Of a stretch of DNA of 64,000 bases, positions 32,425 through 40,740 are shown one piece after another. The position numbers were made by a program, and so were the translations under genes. This stretch comes from Candidatus Poribacteria bacterium. GTDB lineage: Bacteria; Poribacteria; WGA-4E; GCA-2687025. The stretch lies in NCBI GenBank assembly GCA_028818695.1, contig JAPPNK010000010.1, forward strand, positions 37,506 through 101,505, written 5' to 3'. Every line of letters starts with the position of its first letter. Position 1 is the first letter of the stretch. Under the pieces are notes generated by a model that was not told the DNA's origin, made no database searches, and saw only the letters and a list, made by a program, of their open reading frames with translations.

Positions 32425-34038
32425 ATGTCAGACAGCCGCCCGAATATCCTGTGGATCTCCTTAGAGGACACGACGCCCCGCTTTGGATGCTACGGCGATC
32501 CGTTGGCGCGTACGCCGAACCTGGACCGCCTCGCCTCGCAGGGGGTCCGTTTTCCGAACGCCTTCTCGACGGCGGGCGTGTGCGCTCCGAGCCGCTGCGC
32601 CGTCATCACCGGGATGTACGCGCCGTCTATCGGCGGGCATCATATGCGCACGGGACATACAAACCGCGCCACTCCTGAAATGCCGACGCCGTATGAAGCG
32701 GTTCCGCCCCCGTATGTGAAATGCTTCACCGAGTATCTGCGCGCGGCGGGTTACTACTGTACGAACAATCAGAAGACCGACTACCAGTTCAAGCCCCCCT
32801 TGACGGCATGGGACGAATGCGGCGGAAATGGACACTGGCGCAACCGTCCGGACGGCGCGCCTTTCTTTGCCGTCTTCAACCCGACCGGGACGCACGAGAG
32901 CGGCATGTGGGACCGGAGCAAAGGTTCTGACGGCCCGCCGCCGACCGAGACAGACCCTGACGCGGTGACGATGCCGCCGTATCTTCCGGACACCTTGAAG
33001 GCGCGGCAGGCGCTGGCGCGTCAATACGACAATATCGCGGCGTCCGATCGGATCGTCGGGCGCATTCTGGGCGAGCTGGAAGAGGACGGCCTCGCCGAAA
33101 ACACCGCCGTTTTCATATGGAGCGACCATGGCGAGGGGCTTCCGCGCGGCAAGCGGTGGCCATACGACGCCGGCATACGCATTCCATGCATTGTGCGCTG
33201 GCCGGGGCGTCTGGAGGCGGGCGGCGTCTCGCAGCGGCTTGTCAGCATGATCGACCTTGGGCCGACCGTTTTATCGATGGCGGGGGTTTCCATACCGAGA
33301 CATATGCAGGGGCAGCCGTTCTTGGAGGGGGAGGAGCGGGCGTATATCTACGCGGCGCGCGACCGGCATGACGAGTCGTACGACATGGTCCGCGCCGTCC
33401 GCGACCGCCGATTCAAGTATCTGCGCAACTTTTACCCTGATCTGCCGTACCTGATGTGGATACCGTACCGCAACCGGCACCCTGTCATGCAGGAGATGTG
33501 GCGGCTTCACGCCGAGAACGCGCTGGAAGGCGATCAGCGGCTCATGTTTGAGCGGCGGACGCCGGAGGAGCTGTACGACACGGAGAGCGATCGGTATGAG
33601 ACGCGCAACCTGGCGGGCGACCCCGCTCACGCCGAGACGCTGGGGCGTTTTCGGGCGGAGCTGGAGCGGTGGCAGCGGGAGATTGGCGATCTTGGGCATG
33701 TCCCGGAGGATCAGATGGCGGCGCGTTTTCGTCCGGGCGGGATGCAGCGCCAGGCGGCGGCGCCGGTGTTTGCGCCGATCGCGCCGATCGCGCCGGGCGC
33801 GCCTGGGCGCGAGACGTCCGAGGGCGGTTCCTATTCGGCGCCGTGCCTCATCCAGCTGCATTGCGCGACGCAGGGCGCGTCCATCGCCTATACAACCGAG
33901 GAGGGGGGCGACGCGCGCTGGCGACTCTACACAGAGCCGATACGTTTAACGAAAGGCGATACGATCGTCAGGGCGAAGGCGTGCCGCATCGGCTACCGCG
34001 AAAGCGCCGAGAGCCGCGCGGAGTTTCTGGTGGAGTAA
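32425..34038 (+). CDS. Cys-type sulfatase with C-terminal chitobiase-like beta domain
   Basis: 537 aa. Sulfatase core at residues 1-440: PNILWISLEDTTPRFGCYG, maturation motif AGVCAPSRCAVITGMY with formylglycine Cys53, FFAVFNPTGTHES, VFIWSDHGEGLPRGKRWPYDAGIRIP split here by motif (SDHGEG gives metal ligands; KRWPYDAG the catalytic Lys/Asp region). It resembles N-sulfoglucosamine sulfohydrolase-type enzymes. After a Pro/Ala linker (APIAPIAPGAPG) the last 75 residues form a CHB_HEX_C_1-like module (APCLIQLHCATQGASIAYTT, LYTEPIRLTKGDTIVRAKAC), common in carbohydrate-active enzymes. No signal peptide is seen. It follows rpmB by 30 bases and is convergent with the next gene. Confidence 0.9.
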   Translation: MSDSRPNILWISLEDTTPRFGCYGDPLARTPNLDRLASQGVRFPNAFSTAGVCAPSRCAVITGMYAPSIGGHHMRTGHTNRATPEMPTPYEAVPPPYVKCFTEYLRAAGYYCTNNQKTDYQFKPPLTAWDECGGNGHWRNRPDGAPFFAVFNPTGTHESGMWDRSKGSDGPPPTETDPDAVTMPPYLPDTLKARQALARQYDNIAASDRIVGRILGELEEDGLAENTAVFIWSDHGEGLPRGKRWPYDAGIRIPCIVRWPGRLEAGGVSQRLVSMIDLGPTVLSMAGVSIPRHMQGQPFLEGEERAYIYAARDRHDESYDMVRAVRDRRFKYLRNFYPDLPYLMWIPYRNRHPVMQEMWRLHAENALEGDQRLMFERRTPEELYDTESDRYETRNLAGDPAHAETLGRFRAELERWQREIGDLGHVPEDQMAARFRPGGMQRQAAAPVFAPIAPIAPGAPGRETSEGGSYSAPCLIQLHCATQGASIAYTTEEGGDARWRLYTEPIRLTKGDTIVRAKACRIGYRESAESRAEFLVE

Positions 34039-34043
34039 GACGC

Positions 34044-34760
34044 TCAATCGAGTTTCAGTTGCGCCCATTGCGCCGCCAGTTTGGAGCCTGGGTGGACATA
34101 AACGTCGTTTTCAATGCCGCGCCCTGTCACGGAGAGGTAGGCAAGTTCCCCTTCGGCGAAGTCTGAGAAAAAGCCGACGGCGCCTTTGGCAAGATGCTTT
34201 CGGTCTTCTATGCTACTCCACCAAAGATGGCGCGCCGACTGAACTGAATACTGCCGCTCGCCGTCGATATAAAATTGAAACCTGTCGCCAAGGATATGGG
34301 CGCGAACCGTGTACCATTTGTCAGCCTCCAATGTGATCCCTCTCGGGGTCCTGTGTGTTGCGGACGCTCCTCCGCTTCCGCCGGATTTATATCCGCGCTT
34401 AAAGATGATCTGATTGTTCAGGACAGACAGCTCGAAGGCGTAATATTGAAACTGGCTCGCCGATTCATACTGGACGCGGAAAAGGATGCCGAAACCGAAG
34501 TTTTTTGCTTTGCCGCGAATTTTTGCTTCAACCACATAATCTTCCCAGTCGGTATCTCCGACGATCGCATATCCGGGCGCCTTATCCGTCATAAAAAGTC
34601 GCGCGCTTCGGACTTTCCATTCAACGTCGTTCCATTCGGTGAGCGTCCATTCCTTCAAAGACGCGTTGAGGGAGAAGTCCCATGTCCGAGTCCCCGCCGA
34701 GGCGCCGGCTGTCAAAGCTGCCGCGGTTAGCATGACAAGCGTTCGCTTCCAGGTTCTCAT
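34044..34760 (-). CDS. Secreted LamG/DUF1080-like beta-sandwich protein, paralogue 1
   Basis: 238 aa, exported: signal MRTWKRTLVMLTAAALTAGASAG, cleavage near AGASAG. Mature start TRTWDFSLNASLKEWTLTEW resembles the 3-keto-disaccharide hydrolase/concanavalin-like fold: YAIVGDTDWEDYVVEAKIRG, FGFGILFRVQYES, YYAFELSVLNNQIIFKRGY, LEADKWYTVRAHILGDRFQFYIDGER in outline, and GAVGFFSDFAEGELAYLSVTG. It ends with LAAQWAQLKLD, a tail shared by its paralogues. A good AAAAGGAG ribosome binding site precedes ATG 34760. Last of three tandem copies. Catalytic residues are not evident; carbohydrate binding is likely. Confidence 0.8.
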   Translation of the reverse strand: MRTWKRTLVMLTAAALTAGASAGTRTWDFSLNASLKEWTLTEWNDVEWKVRSARLFMTDKAPGYAIVGDTDWEDYVVEAKIRGKAKNFGFGILFRVQYESASQFQYYAFELSVLNNQIIFKRGYKSGGSGGASATHRTPRGITLEADKWYTVRAHILGDRFQFYIDGERQYSVQSARHLWWSSIEDRKHLAKGAVGFFSDFAEGELAYLSVTGRGIENDVYVHPGSKLAAQWAQLKLD

Positions 34761-34784
34761 CGCCGTTCTCCTTTTGGCTCAGAT

Positions 34785-35450
34785 TCAATCCTGTTTCAGT
34801 TGCGCCCATTGCGCCGCCAGTTTGCCGTTCAGTTGGAGGCGGTCTTCGATGCTATCTCCTGTGACGGTCAGGTCGTCGAAGCTGATGAACGCGGCTGAGT
34901 AGAGCCCGATGCGTCCGCTTGCGATTCGACTGTTCCATATTTCAGCATGTAAAATGTTGTTGACGGAGAGGAGTATGCGCGTTCCCTTGACATGCGCGCG
35001 GAGAGTGAACCATTCGCCCAATTTCATACGGGCGCCGGCTCTCAGGGGCGCGCTGTAGCTCCCCGTGCTTGTGCTGCCGCCGCGGCGGCTTATGCGGTTG
35101 AGCCTGACCTCATCGAAAAGCAGATTCACACAGAAAGCGTAACAATCAAAATGCTTCCACGAATCGACCTGCGCTCGAAAGATGAGACCCGCCCACTCCG
35201 ATTCAGAAAATGAGGGCGGTTTATCGATCCGCGCTTTCACCTCGACAGTGTAATTGTCCCAATGCTCCTCGCCGACAAAGGCGTATTGCCCCCAGGAGCT
35301 GTGGAGTATTCCGTCCCGCGTCTCCCATTCGCCATAGGTCATCCATCCGTCGAGTCCGCCGGAGAAATCCCACGTTTGCGTTCCCGCCGAGGCGGTTGCC
35401 GTTACAGCCGCGGCGGTTAAAACGGTGAGCGTTCGCTTTACAGCGTTCAT
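34785..35450 (-). CDS. Secreted LamG/DUF1080-like beta-sandwich protein, paralogue 2
   Basis: 221 aa from ATG 35450 (MNAVKRTLTVLTAAAVTATASAG), which overlaps the stop of paralogue 3 as ATGA, with AAAAGGAA upstream. Signal peptide, then TQTWDFSGGLDGWMTYGEW. Core strands YAFVGEEHWDNYTVEVKARI, AGLIFRAQVDSWKHFDCYAF, FTLRAHVKGTRILLSVNNIL and GRIGLYSAAFISFDDLTVTG follow the same order as the paralogues. Ends LAAQWAQLKQD. Probably translated with paralogue 3 and paralogue 1 from one transcript. Confidence 0.8.
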   Translation of the reverse strand: MNAVKRTLTVLTAAAVTATASAGTQTWDFSGGLDGWMTYGEWETRDGILHSSWGQYAFVGEEHWDNYTVEVKARIDKPPSFSESEWAGLIFRAQVDSWKHFDCYAFCVNLLFDEVRLNRISRRGGSTSTGSYSAPLRAGARMKLGEWFTLRAHVKGTRILLSVNNILHAEIWNSRIASGRIGLYSAAFISFDDLTVTGDSIEDRLQLNGKLAAQWAQLKQD

Positions 35451-36145
35451 AAGCGTTCCTTTTCGCGAAGTTTGAGTCGCGCCCATTGTTCCGTTAATAT
35501 CCCGCCTTCGATGCTCCCGCCTGTGACGGTTAGGTCGTCCATGCTGACGATGGAGTACAGGCTGACGATGCCGACCGCGCCTTGAGCGATGTAATCCTCG
35601 TCTGTGTATTCAAACTCTAAAGCGTCGTTGATGTAGCACTGGAAATGGCCGCCGTTCACATGCGCCCGGATGTCGTACCATTTGCCAAACTCTACGGCGG
35701 CGCCTTCTTCATTCGGGTATCTATAACTAATACGCAAGCCGCGGTAGCGGCGGTAGCGCGCCAGCGCGACCTTCTGATGAATCAGGTTGATCTCGAAAGC
35801 GTAACAGACGAATTCGTTGTCAGGCAAGAACCGGGCGCGGAAAACGAGACCGATAGGCTGGGCGTTGAACGGCTCGTCAATGCGTATTCGGGCGGAGACG
35901 GCGTAGTTGTCCCAATAGTCTTCGCCGACAACGGCGACTGCCCAGGCATGTTTATTGCTCTGTTGGAGCGTTCCGTTTTCTGTTATCCATATAGGGCGGC
36001 TCTTTCCGGCGCCCCATAGGTGATAGGTTACGAACCGCCACTCGTCAAGCCCGTCGGAGAAATCCCATGTTTGCGTTCCCGCCGAGGCGACGGCTGCCAA
36101 GGCTGCCGCGGTTAGCATAGCGAGCGTTCGCTTCAAGCTTTTCAT
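35447..36145 (-). CDS. Secreted LamG/DUF1080-like beta-sandwich protein, paralogue 3
   Basis: 232 aa from ATG 36145 (MKSLKRTLAMLTAAALAAVASAG); AAGGAAACG lies upstream, and the longer open frame before it is not coding-like. Mature start TQTWDFSDGLDEWRFVTYHL. Core: WAVAVVGEDYWDNYAVSARI, IGLVFRARFLPDNEFVCYAF, YDIRAHVNGGHFQCYINDAL and GAVGIVSLYSIVSMDDLTVT. The tail is LTEQWARLKLREKERL, a variant of AAQWAxLK with an added basic end. First gene of the three-copy operon; divergent from the WD40 gene with a 216-base space between them. Confidence 0.8.
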   Translation of the reverse strand: MKSLKRTLAMLTAAALAAVASAGTQTWDFSDGLDEWRFVTYHLWGAGKSRPIWITENGTLQQSNKHAWAVAVVGEDYWDNYAVSARIRIDEPFNAQPIGLVFRARFLPDNEFVCYAFEINLIHQKVALARYRRYRGLRISYRYPNEEGAAVEFGKWYDIRAHVNGGHFQCYINDALEFEYTDEDYIAQGAVGIVSLYSIVSMDDLTVTGGSIEGGILTEQWARLKLREKERL

Positions 36146-36247
36146 AGACGTTTCCTTGGACGCTTGTTTTTGAAAAGACAAGCAAAATCTATGCCAACGC
36201 AAAAAACCGCCTGAGCCGCAGGTTTTTAGAAAAAGGCGGGCGGAAAT

Positions 36248-36261
36248 GTACCAAATGGTAC
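36248..36261. promoter_or_regulatory. Short perfect inverted repeat in a divergent promoter region
   Basis: GTACC-AAAT-GGTAC lies between the divergent paralogue-3 and WD40 genes. Symmetry and position fit an operator for a small dimeric regulator; no regulator is known. Confidence 0.3.
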
Positions 36262-36361
36262 GCCGGCGGACGAAAACGTACGACGGACGCTGCTTGTCAG
36301 ACGCCGCGCCCCATGCGATACTGCTGCCAGCGCTGTTTCGAAGAACGGAGAGACCTGCCGT

Positions 36362-37243
36362 ATGAACGCAGACCGACCGATCAAGACAGGACACCTAAGA
36401 GGCGTCAACGCCGCCGCTTTCTCCCCCGACGCGGAGGCGGTCCTCACTGCCAGCAGCGACGCGACCATACGGGTATGGGCTATTGAAACGGGGGAGCTTC
36501 TCCACACGCTGACGGGGCATGCAGGCCGCGTTCACGCCGCCGCCTATTCGCCCGACGGGCGCATGATCGCCAGCGCCGGCGAGTATCGGGACGTCCTGCT
36601 CTGGGACGCTCAAACAGGCGTACGGATCAAGGCGCTGGAGGGACACCGCTTCACGGCTTATTCCGCCGCTTTCTCGCCGGACGGGCGCACCATCTCCAGC
36701 GCCGGCGAAGACCACACCATACGGCTCTGGGACGCCGAAACAGGCGCGCTCCTTCGGACGCTGGAGGGGCATCTCGGCAGAGTGTATTCGGCGGCGTTCT
36801 CTCCTGACGGGCGGCAGATTGTCAGCGGCGGGCGCGACAAAACCGTACAAACATGGGACGTCGAAACGGGAAAGCCGCTGCGGACGCTGGGCGGATTGAC
36901 GGAGTGGATACGCGCAACGGCGTTCTCTCCTGACGGCAACTTCGCCGCCTGCGGAGGCAAGGACAAAAGAGTTCACCTCTGGGACGCCCAGAACGGAGCC
37001 TATCTGCGCGCGTTGGAGGGACACCGCGGCTGGATTGAAGCGATCGTCTTCTCGCCGGACGGAACGCGCCTCGCCAGCGGCAGCCGCGATCAGACGATAC
37101 GGCTCTGGGACCCGTTCACCGGCGCGCTTGCCGACATTTTAAAGGGGCATGACGGGCAGATCGCAGCCGCCGCCTACTCCGCTGACGGAACGCGCTTTGC
37201 CAGCGGCGACACCGAAGGCGCGCTCATGCTCTGGACGCTCTAG
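36362..37243 (+). CDS. Seven-bladed WD40 repeat protein
   Basis: 293 aa made almost wholly of seven WD40 repeats of about 42 residues, giving one closed beta-propeller. Each shows AAFSPDG...(I/V)ASAG...(I/V)RLWDAETG...LRTLEGH. No signal peptide or membrane segment precedes the first repeat (MNADRPIKTGHLRGVNAAAFSPD), so it is probably cytoplasmic. No partner or catalytic domain is present, and its function is unknown; propellers of this type are interaction scaffolds. It is convergent with the argH-pyrF-formyltransferase operon. Confidence 0.9.
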   Translation: MNADRPIKTGHLRGVNAAAFSPDAEAVLTASSDATIRVWAIETGELLHTLTGHAGRVHAAAYSPDGRMIASAGEYRDVLLWDAQTGVRIKALEGHRFTAYSAAFSPDGRTISSAGEDHTIRLWDAETGALLRTLEGHLGRVYSAAFSPDGRQIVSGGRDKTVQTWDVETGKPLRTLGGLTEWIRATAFSPDGNFAACGGKDKRVHLWDAQNGAYLRALEGHRGWIEAIVFSPDGTRLASGSRDQTIRLWDPFTGALADILKGHDGQIAAAAYSADGTRFASGDTEGALMLWTL

Positions 37244-37260
37244 GCGCAGGAACGGCGCTC

Positions 37261-38079
37261 TTACTGGGCGCGCCAGCGGCGGAACAGGGCGCGCGTGGAC
37301 GGGTTCCGACGGCAGCGCAGATAGTCGGACATGCCGATCCAGCTGTAATTGCGGGAGACGCGCCCCTCCTGAGACACCGGCTCAAAACGCCCCCCGTTCG
37401 CATACAGCCCGTCCAAAGCCGCCTCCATCGCCGGCAGCCCATGCGCCAGCGCCTGATGCCCGATGAACCGCCAATGGAAACCCCAGTTCGCCGCGTCCGG
37501 ATAGGCGCCCTGGCACAAGATCGGACCCGTGTCGATCCCTTTCTCCGCCTTCAAAAGCGAGTAGCCGACATACTGCGGCTCGCCCTGAAGCAAAGCCCAG
37601 CCCGCCGTGTGAAGCCCGCGGTATTCGGGCGTGATTCCTTCATGCAAGATGAACATGCCCATCTTCGGCAGGTTGAAAAGCGCGGGCTGAAAAATCGTCT
37701 TCGCGCAGACGCTGAAAAGTATGTCCGGCTCGCATGCGGCGATCTCATCCAGCCAGCGGGGCGAATGAATGTCCGCGCACGAATGGGTCGGCGCGTCCGC
37801 AGGGGGCGGATTCTGAAACGCGGCGGGCAAACGTTCCCGCCAAAGCCGCTCGTCCCCGCGCCCGTATCGCCGCAGATAGTAGCCGTAAAAGAGCAGCTCG
37901 TCCGCGATGCGCCGCAGCCCGATCCGCTTCGCCCGTTTCTGCACGGCGCGTACGCGGTTCGCGCGCCGATTCCAGCCCTCCTCTATATAAAAAACGGCTC
38001 TGAGATCGTAACGCTCGGAAAGCCAGCGGGCGGCGCCGTTGTTGAAACCTGTTCGACGGCCGATAAAGACGACGCGCAT
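37261..38079 (-). CDS. Formyltransferase-fold protein
   Basis: 272 aa. A Rossmann-like N-terminus (MRVVFIGRRTGFNNGAARWL) is followed by the formyl-transferase core: ACEPDILFSVCAKTIFQPAL, GMFILHEGITPEYRGLHTAGWALLQ is the NHG..P.YRG-like motif with the Asn replaced by Leu (LHEG), and EKGIDTGPILCQG supplies the catalytic Asp. So His and Asp of the usual Asn-His-Asp triad remain, but Asn does not. It is too short and too divergent for methionyl-tRNA formyltransferase and lacks that enzyme's C-terminal domain. It may act on an amino-sugar or amino acid, or have lost activity. It starts 5 bases after pyrF. Confidence 0.78.
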   Translation of the reverse strand: MRVVFIGRRTGFNNGAARWLSERYDLRAVFYIEEGWNRRANRVRAVQKRAKRIGLRRIADELLFYGYYLRRYGRGDERLWRERLPAAFQNPPPADAPTHSCADIHSPRWLDEIAACEPDILFSVCAKTIFQPALFNLPKMGMFILHEGITPEYRGLHTAGWALLQGEPQYVGYSLLKAEKGIDTGPILCQGAYPDAANWGFHWRFIGHQALAHGLPAMEAALDGLYANGGRFEPVSQEGRVSRNYSWIGMSDYLRCRRNPSTRALFRRWRAQ

Positions 38080-38084
38080 GCGTT

Positions 38085-38804
38085 TTAACCCGACGGCAGA
38101 GGCGACGCCAAGCCGCGCAGTATGCGCTCCATCGCCGCGGGCGGATCGTCGCTCTGCGCGATGGGACGGCCGATGACAAGATAGTCCGCGCCGTTGGCGA
38201 CCGCCTCAGCGGGGGTTGCGACGCGGCGCTGATCGTGCGCGTCTGAACCGGCGGGGCGCACGCCGGGCGTTACGACGACCATCTCGGCTCCGCCCGCCTG
38301 TCGAACCGCTTTCAGCTCCAGCGGCGAGGCGACGACGCCGTCCAATCCCGCCTCTGCCGCAAGGCGCGCCATGCGGGCAGCCTGCCTGTCCAGCGCGGCG
38401 GCGCCGTCTCCATACACCTCGCGCCATTGCCGTTCGTCTAGGCTGGTCAGCGCGGTTACGCCGATGAGCAGGGGGCGCGGGTTCAGGTTCAGGCTGTCCA
38501 GCGCGCCGCGCGCCGACTCCATCATGGCGCGCCCGCCGGAGACGTGGACGTTCATCATCCAGACGCCGAGGCTTGCCGCCGCCTTGACAGCTCCCGCGAC
38601 CGTGTTCGGAATGTCATGGTATTTCAAATCCAAAAAAACGCGGGCTTCATGCCGCAGCGCAAGCTCCACCGCCGCCGGACCCGCCGCCGTAAACAGCTCC
38701 TTGCCGACCTTCAAAACGGACGCGCAGCCGTCCAGACGCTCCAACAGACGGCGCGCCGACTCCAGATCGGGCGCGTCCAGCGGCACAATGATTCGGTCTC
38801 TCAT
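38085..38804 (-). CDS. pyrF: Orotidine 5'-phosphate decarboxylase
   Basis: 239 aa, forms UMP from OMP in pyrimidine synthesis. The TIM barrel carries IIVPLDAPDLESAR, LKVGKELFTAAGPAAV, FLDLKYHDIPNTVAGAV (residues 57-73, the D-x-K-x-x-D catalytic array), VVVTPGVRPAGSD and ADYLVIGRPIAQSDDP, all conserved. The ATG overlaps the argH stop (ATGA, 38801-38804). Its place between argH and a formyltransferase-like gene suggests one operon for nucleotide and amino-acid metabolism. Confidence 0.97.
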   Translation of the reverse strand: MRDRIIVPLDAPDLESARRLLERLDGCASVLKVGKELFTAAGPAAVELALRHEARVFLDLKYHDIPNTVAGAVKAAASLGVWMMNVHVSGGRAMMESARGALDSLNLNPRPLLIGVTALTSLDERQWREVYGDGAAALDRQAARMARLAAEAGLDGVVASPLELKAVRQAGGAEMVVVTPGVRPAGSDAHDQRRVATPAEAVANGADYLVIGRPIAQSDDPPAAMERILRGLASPLPSG

Positions 38805-40300
38805 GCGTTCAACGCCTCCCGCGCCGACATCCCGTTGAGTACGCGTTCAACCGCTTTCTCCGTCCGGTTGCGCGCCGACTCGATGCGGCTTTCTCTAGAC
38901 AAAATCGACTCCGCATGTTCCTTCAAAAAACGGCGCTGATCCGTCAGCATCGCCTCGACCGACGCCGGCGACGTTCCGCCCTCGCTCATGTTGCGCTTCA
39001 CCGCCTCCTGCGGGTCTAAAACGGCGGCGAGCGTCTCCGCCTCAATCGCATGACCGCGCTCTGAAAGATAGGCGCCGCAAGCGTCCAGGTCCCGAAAGTC
39101 CAAACCGCGCTCCGCAAGCGAGGCGACCAGCCCCCCCGTCAAGCGGTGCGCCTCCCGAAACGGAACGCCCCGCTCCCGCGCCAAAAAGTTTGCCAGCTCC
39201 GTCGCCGATGAAAAGTTTGCATAGACCAGCTCGCGCATCCGCTCCGTGTGAAACTCCATCGTCTCAACCGTCTCCGCCAGAATTTCGGCGGACGAGGCGG
39301 CGGCGTCCAACCCTGCCCACAACGGCGGCTTGTCCTCTTGAAGATCGCGGTGGTAACCCAGCGGCAGCCCCTTCAACGACGCAAACAGCCCCGTCAAACC
39401 GCCGATGAGATTTCCGGTCCGCCCGCGCGCCAGCTCCGCGATGTCCGGGTTCTTTTTTTGAGGCATGATGGAGCTGCCGAGCGCGAGCCGATCGTCCAGC
39501 GTGAAGAGGCGGAACTCATACGAGGCGCCGTAAATGATCTCCGCCGAGAGGCGCGACAGGTTCGTCATGAGCGCCGTCAACGCAAACAGCGGCTCCAAAA
39601 CGAAGCTGCGGTCGGACACAACCGCGAGCGCATGCGTTTCGACGCCGTCAAAGCCGAGCAGGTCGGCGGTCAATTGGCGGTCTATCGGAAAGCTGCAGCC
39701 CGCCAGCGCGCACGCTCCGAGCGGGGATCGGTTCGCCGTTCGGTACGCCTCTTTCAGACGGCGCAGGTCTTCTATGAAAAGCGCGGCGTATGCAGTCGCC
39801 CAGAAACCGAACGCGATCGGCTGCGCATGCTGCGTGTGGGTGTATCCCGGCATGACGGCGCCGCCCAAACGCTCCGCGGCGGATAAAAACGCGGACGCAA
39901 GCCGAACCGCCGCCCGCTCCGTCTTCAAGACGCCCTCCCTTGCCGCGATGCGCGCGTCGGTCAACACCTGATCGTTGCGCGAACGCGCCGTGTGGAGTTT
40001 GCCGCCGGCTTCAGGTCCCGCGGCGCGCGTCACATACGCCTCGACGTTCATATGGACATCTTCCAGGGCGGGGTCTAAGATGAGTTTCCCCGCCTGCGCG
40101 TCCGCCTTTGCCTCGTTCAACGCCCCCAAAATGCGGCGCGCGTCCGCGTCCGAGACGACGCCCTGCTGCGCCAGCATGAGCGCATGCGCCTGACTGCCCC
40201 AGATGTCCGCCAGGATGAGTCGCGCGTCCGCCTGCGTCGACTCTGTATAAGCCAAAACCGAATCCAACGCCGTCTGCTGCCCGCGCGATCCTATCGCCAT
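38801..40300 (-). CDS. argH: Argininosuccinate lyase
   Basis: Splits argininosuccinate into arginine and fumarate. 499 aa from ATG 40300 (MAIGSRGQQTALDS), with GGAG 6 bases upstream. Fumarase/aspartase-superfamily landmarks: ADIWGSQAHALMLAQQGVV, LEDVHMNVEAYV, LHTARSRNDQVLTDAR (ArgH motif 1, with Ala for the usual Gly), MPGYTHTQHAQPIAFGFW and the signature LGSSIMPQKKNPDIAELARG. The usual N-terminal LWGGRF segment is not recognisable, replaced by a divergent stretch. It is slightly longer than the typical 460 aa because of its C-terminus. First gene of the operon. Confidence 0.93.
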   Translation of the reverse strand: MAIGSRGQQTALDSVLAYTESTQADARLILADIWGSQAHALMLAQQGVVSDADARRILGALNEAKADAQAGKLILDPALEDVHMNVEAYVTRAAGPEAGGKLHTARSRNDQVLTDARIAAREGVLKTERAAVRLASAFLSAAERLGGAVMPGYTHTQHAQPIAFGFWATAYAALFIEDLRRLKEAYRTANRSPLGACALAGCSFPIDRQLTADLLGFDGVETHALAVVSDRSFVLEPLFALTALMTNLSRLSAEIIYGASYEFRLFTLDDRLALGSSIMPQKKNPDIAELARGRTGNLIGGLTGLFASLKGLPLGYHRDLQEDKPPLWAGLDAAASSAEILAETVETMEFHTERMRELVYANFSSATELANFLARERGVPFREAHRLTGGLVASLAERGLDFRDLDACGAYLSERGHAIEAETLAAVLDPQEAVKRNMSEGGTSPASVEAMLTDQRRFLKEHAESILSRESRIESARNRTEKAVERVLNGMSAREALNA

Positions 40301-40436
40301 AAGACGCTCCGCTTCCTTGCCGCGCCTAAAACTATACGCCGCGATGGGCGGCATTTCAACCCGCGCCCCGCATCAATACCATGGAATACGCAGGTCGGAC
40401 AGAGAACCTGAACGGGCTTGCGTTATACGAGGTTCG

Positions 40437-40717
40437 TTATAGACGACTTATTAATTTATCACACGTATCGTGGGAACATACCGAGTACCACACAACGTCG
40501 CCATCGCGGAAATCCCCATCGAAAATGCCAAGCATACGATACTTATTGTTGACGCGAATAGTGCATCGATCTCTATCTTTGCGAGGACGCTTGTAATTTA
40601 AACTGGTCTGCCATCGATTCTCAGCGAAGAGCGCAAGAGCCTTGTCAATCTGCCGCTGTATATTCCTAGGAAGAGCTTGTACTCTCTTTCGAAATTAGGG
40701 GTAGTCCGCCGACCCAT
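40437..40717 (-). pseudogene. RelE/ParE-family toxin gene broken by a single-base deletion
   Basis: ATG 40717, with AAGGA about 9 bases upstream, begins MGRRTTPNFEREYKLF. A one-base loss in CTCTTCCTAGG, near 40672, shifts the frame, which then reads PRNIQRQIDKALALFAENRW, SLNYKRPRKDRDRCTIRVNN, KYRMLGIFDGD, VVWYSVCSHDTCDKLISRL and stops at 40437. The pattern (TTPxF..Y, ALP-like helix, KR..., IRV..KYR.LG...G..VVW...HD..DKLI) is typical of RelE-type mRNA interferases. Total 281 bases is one short of 94 codons. No antitoxin gene is adjacent. A sequencing error is possible. Confidence 0.7.
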
Positions 40718-40740
40718 TAAGGAATTCCTTCAGCGATCTA

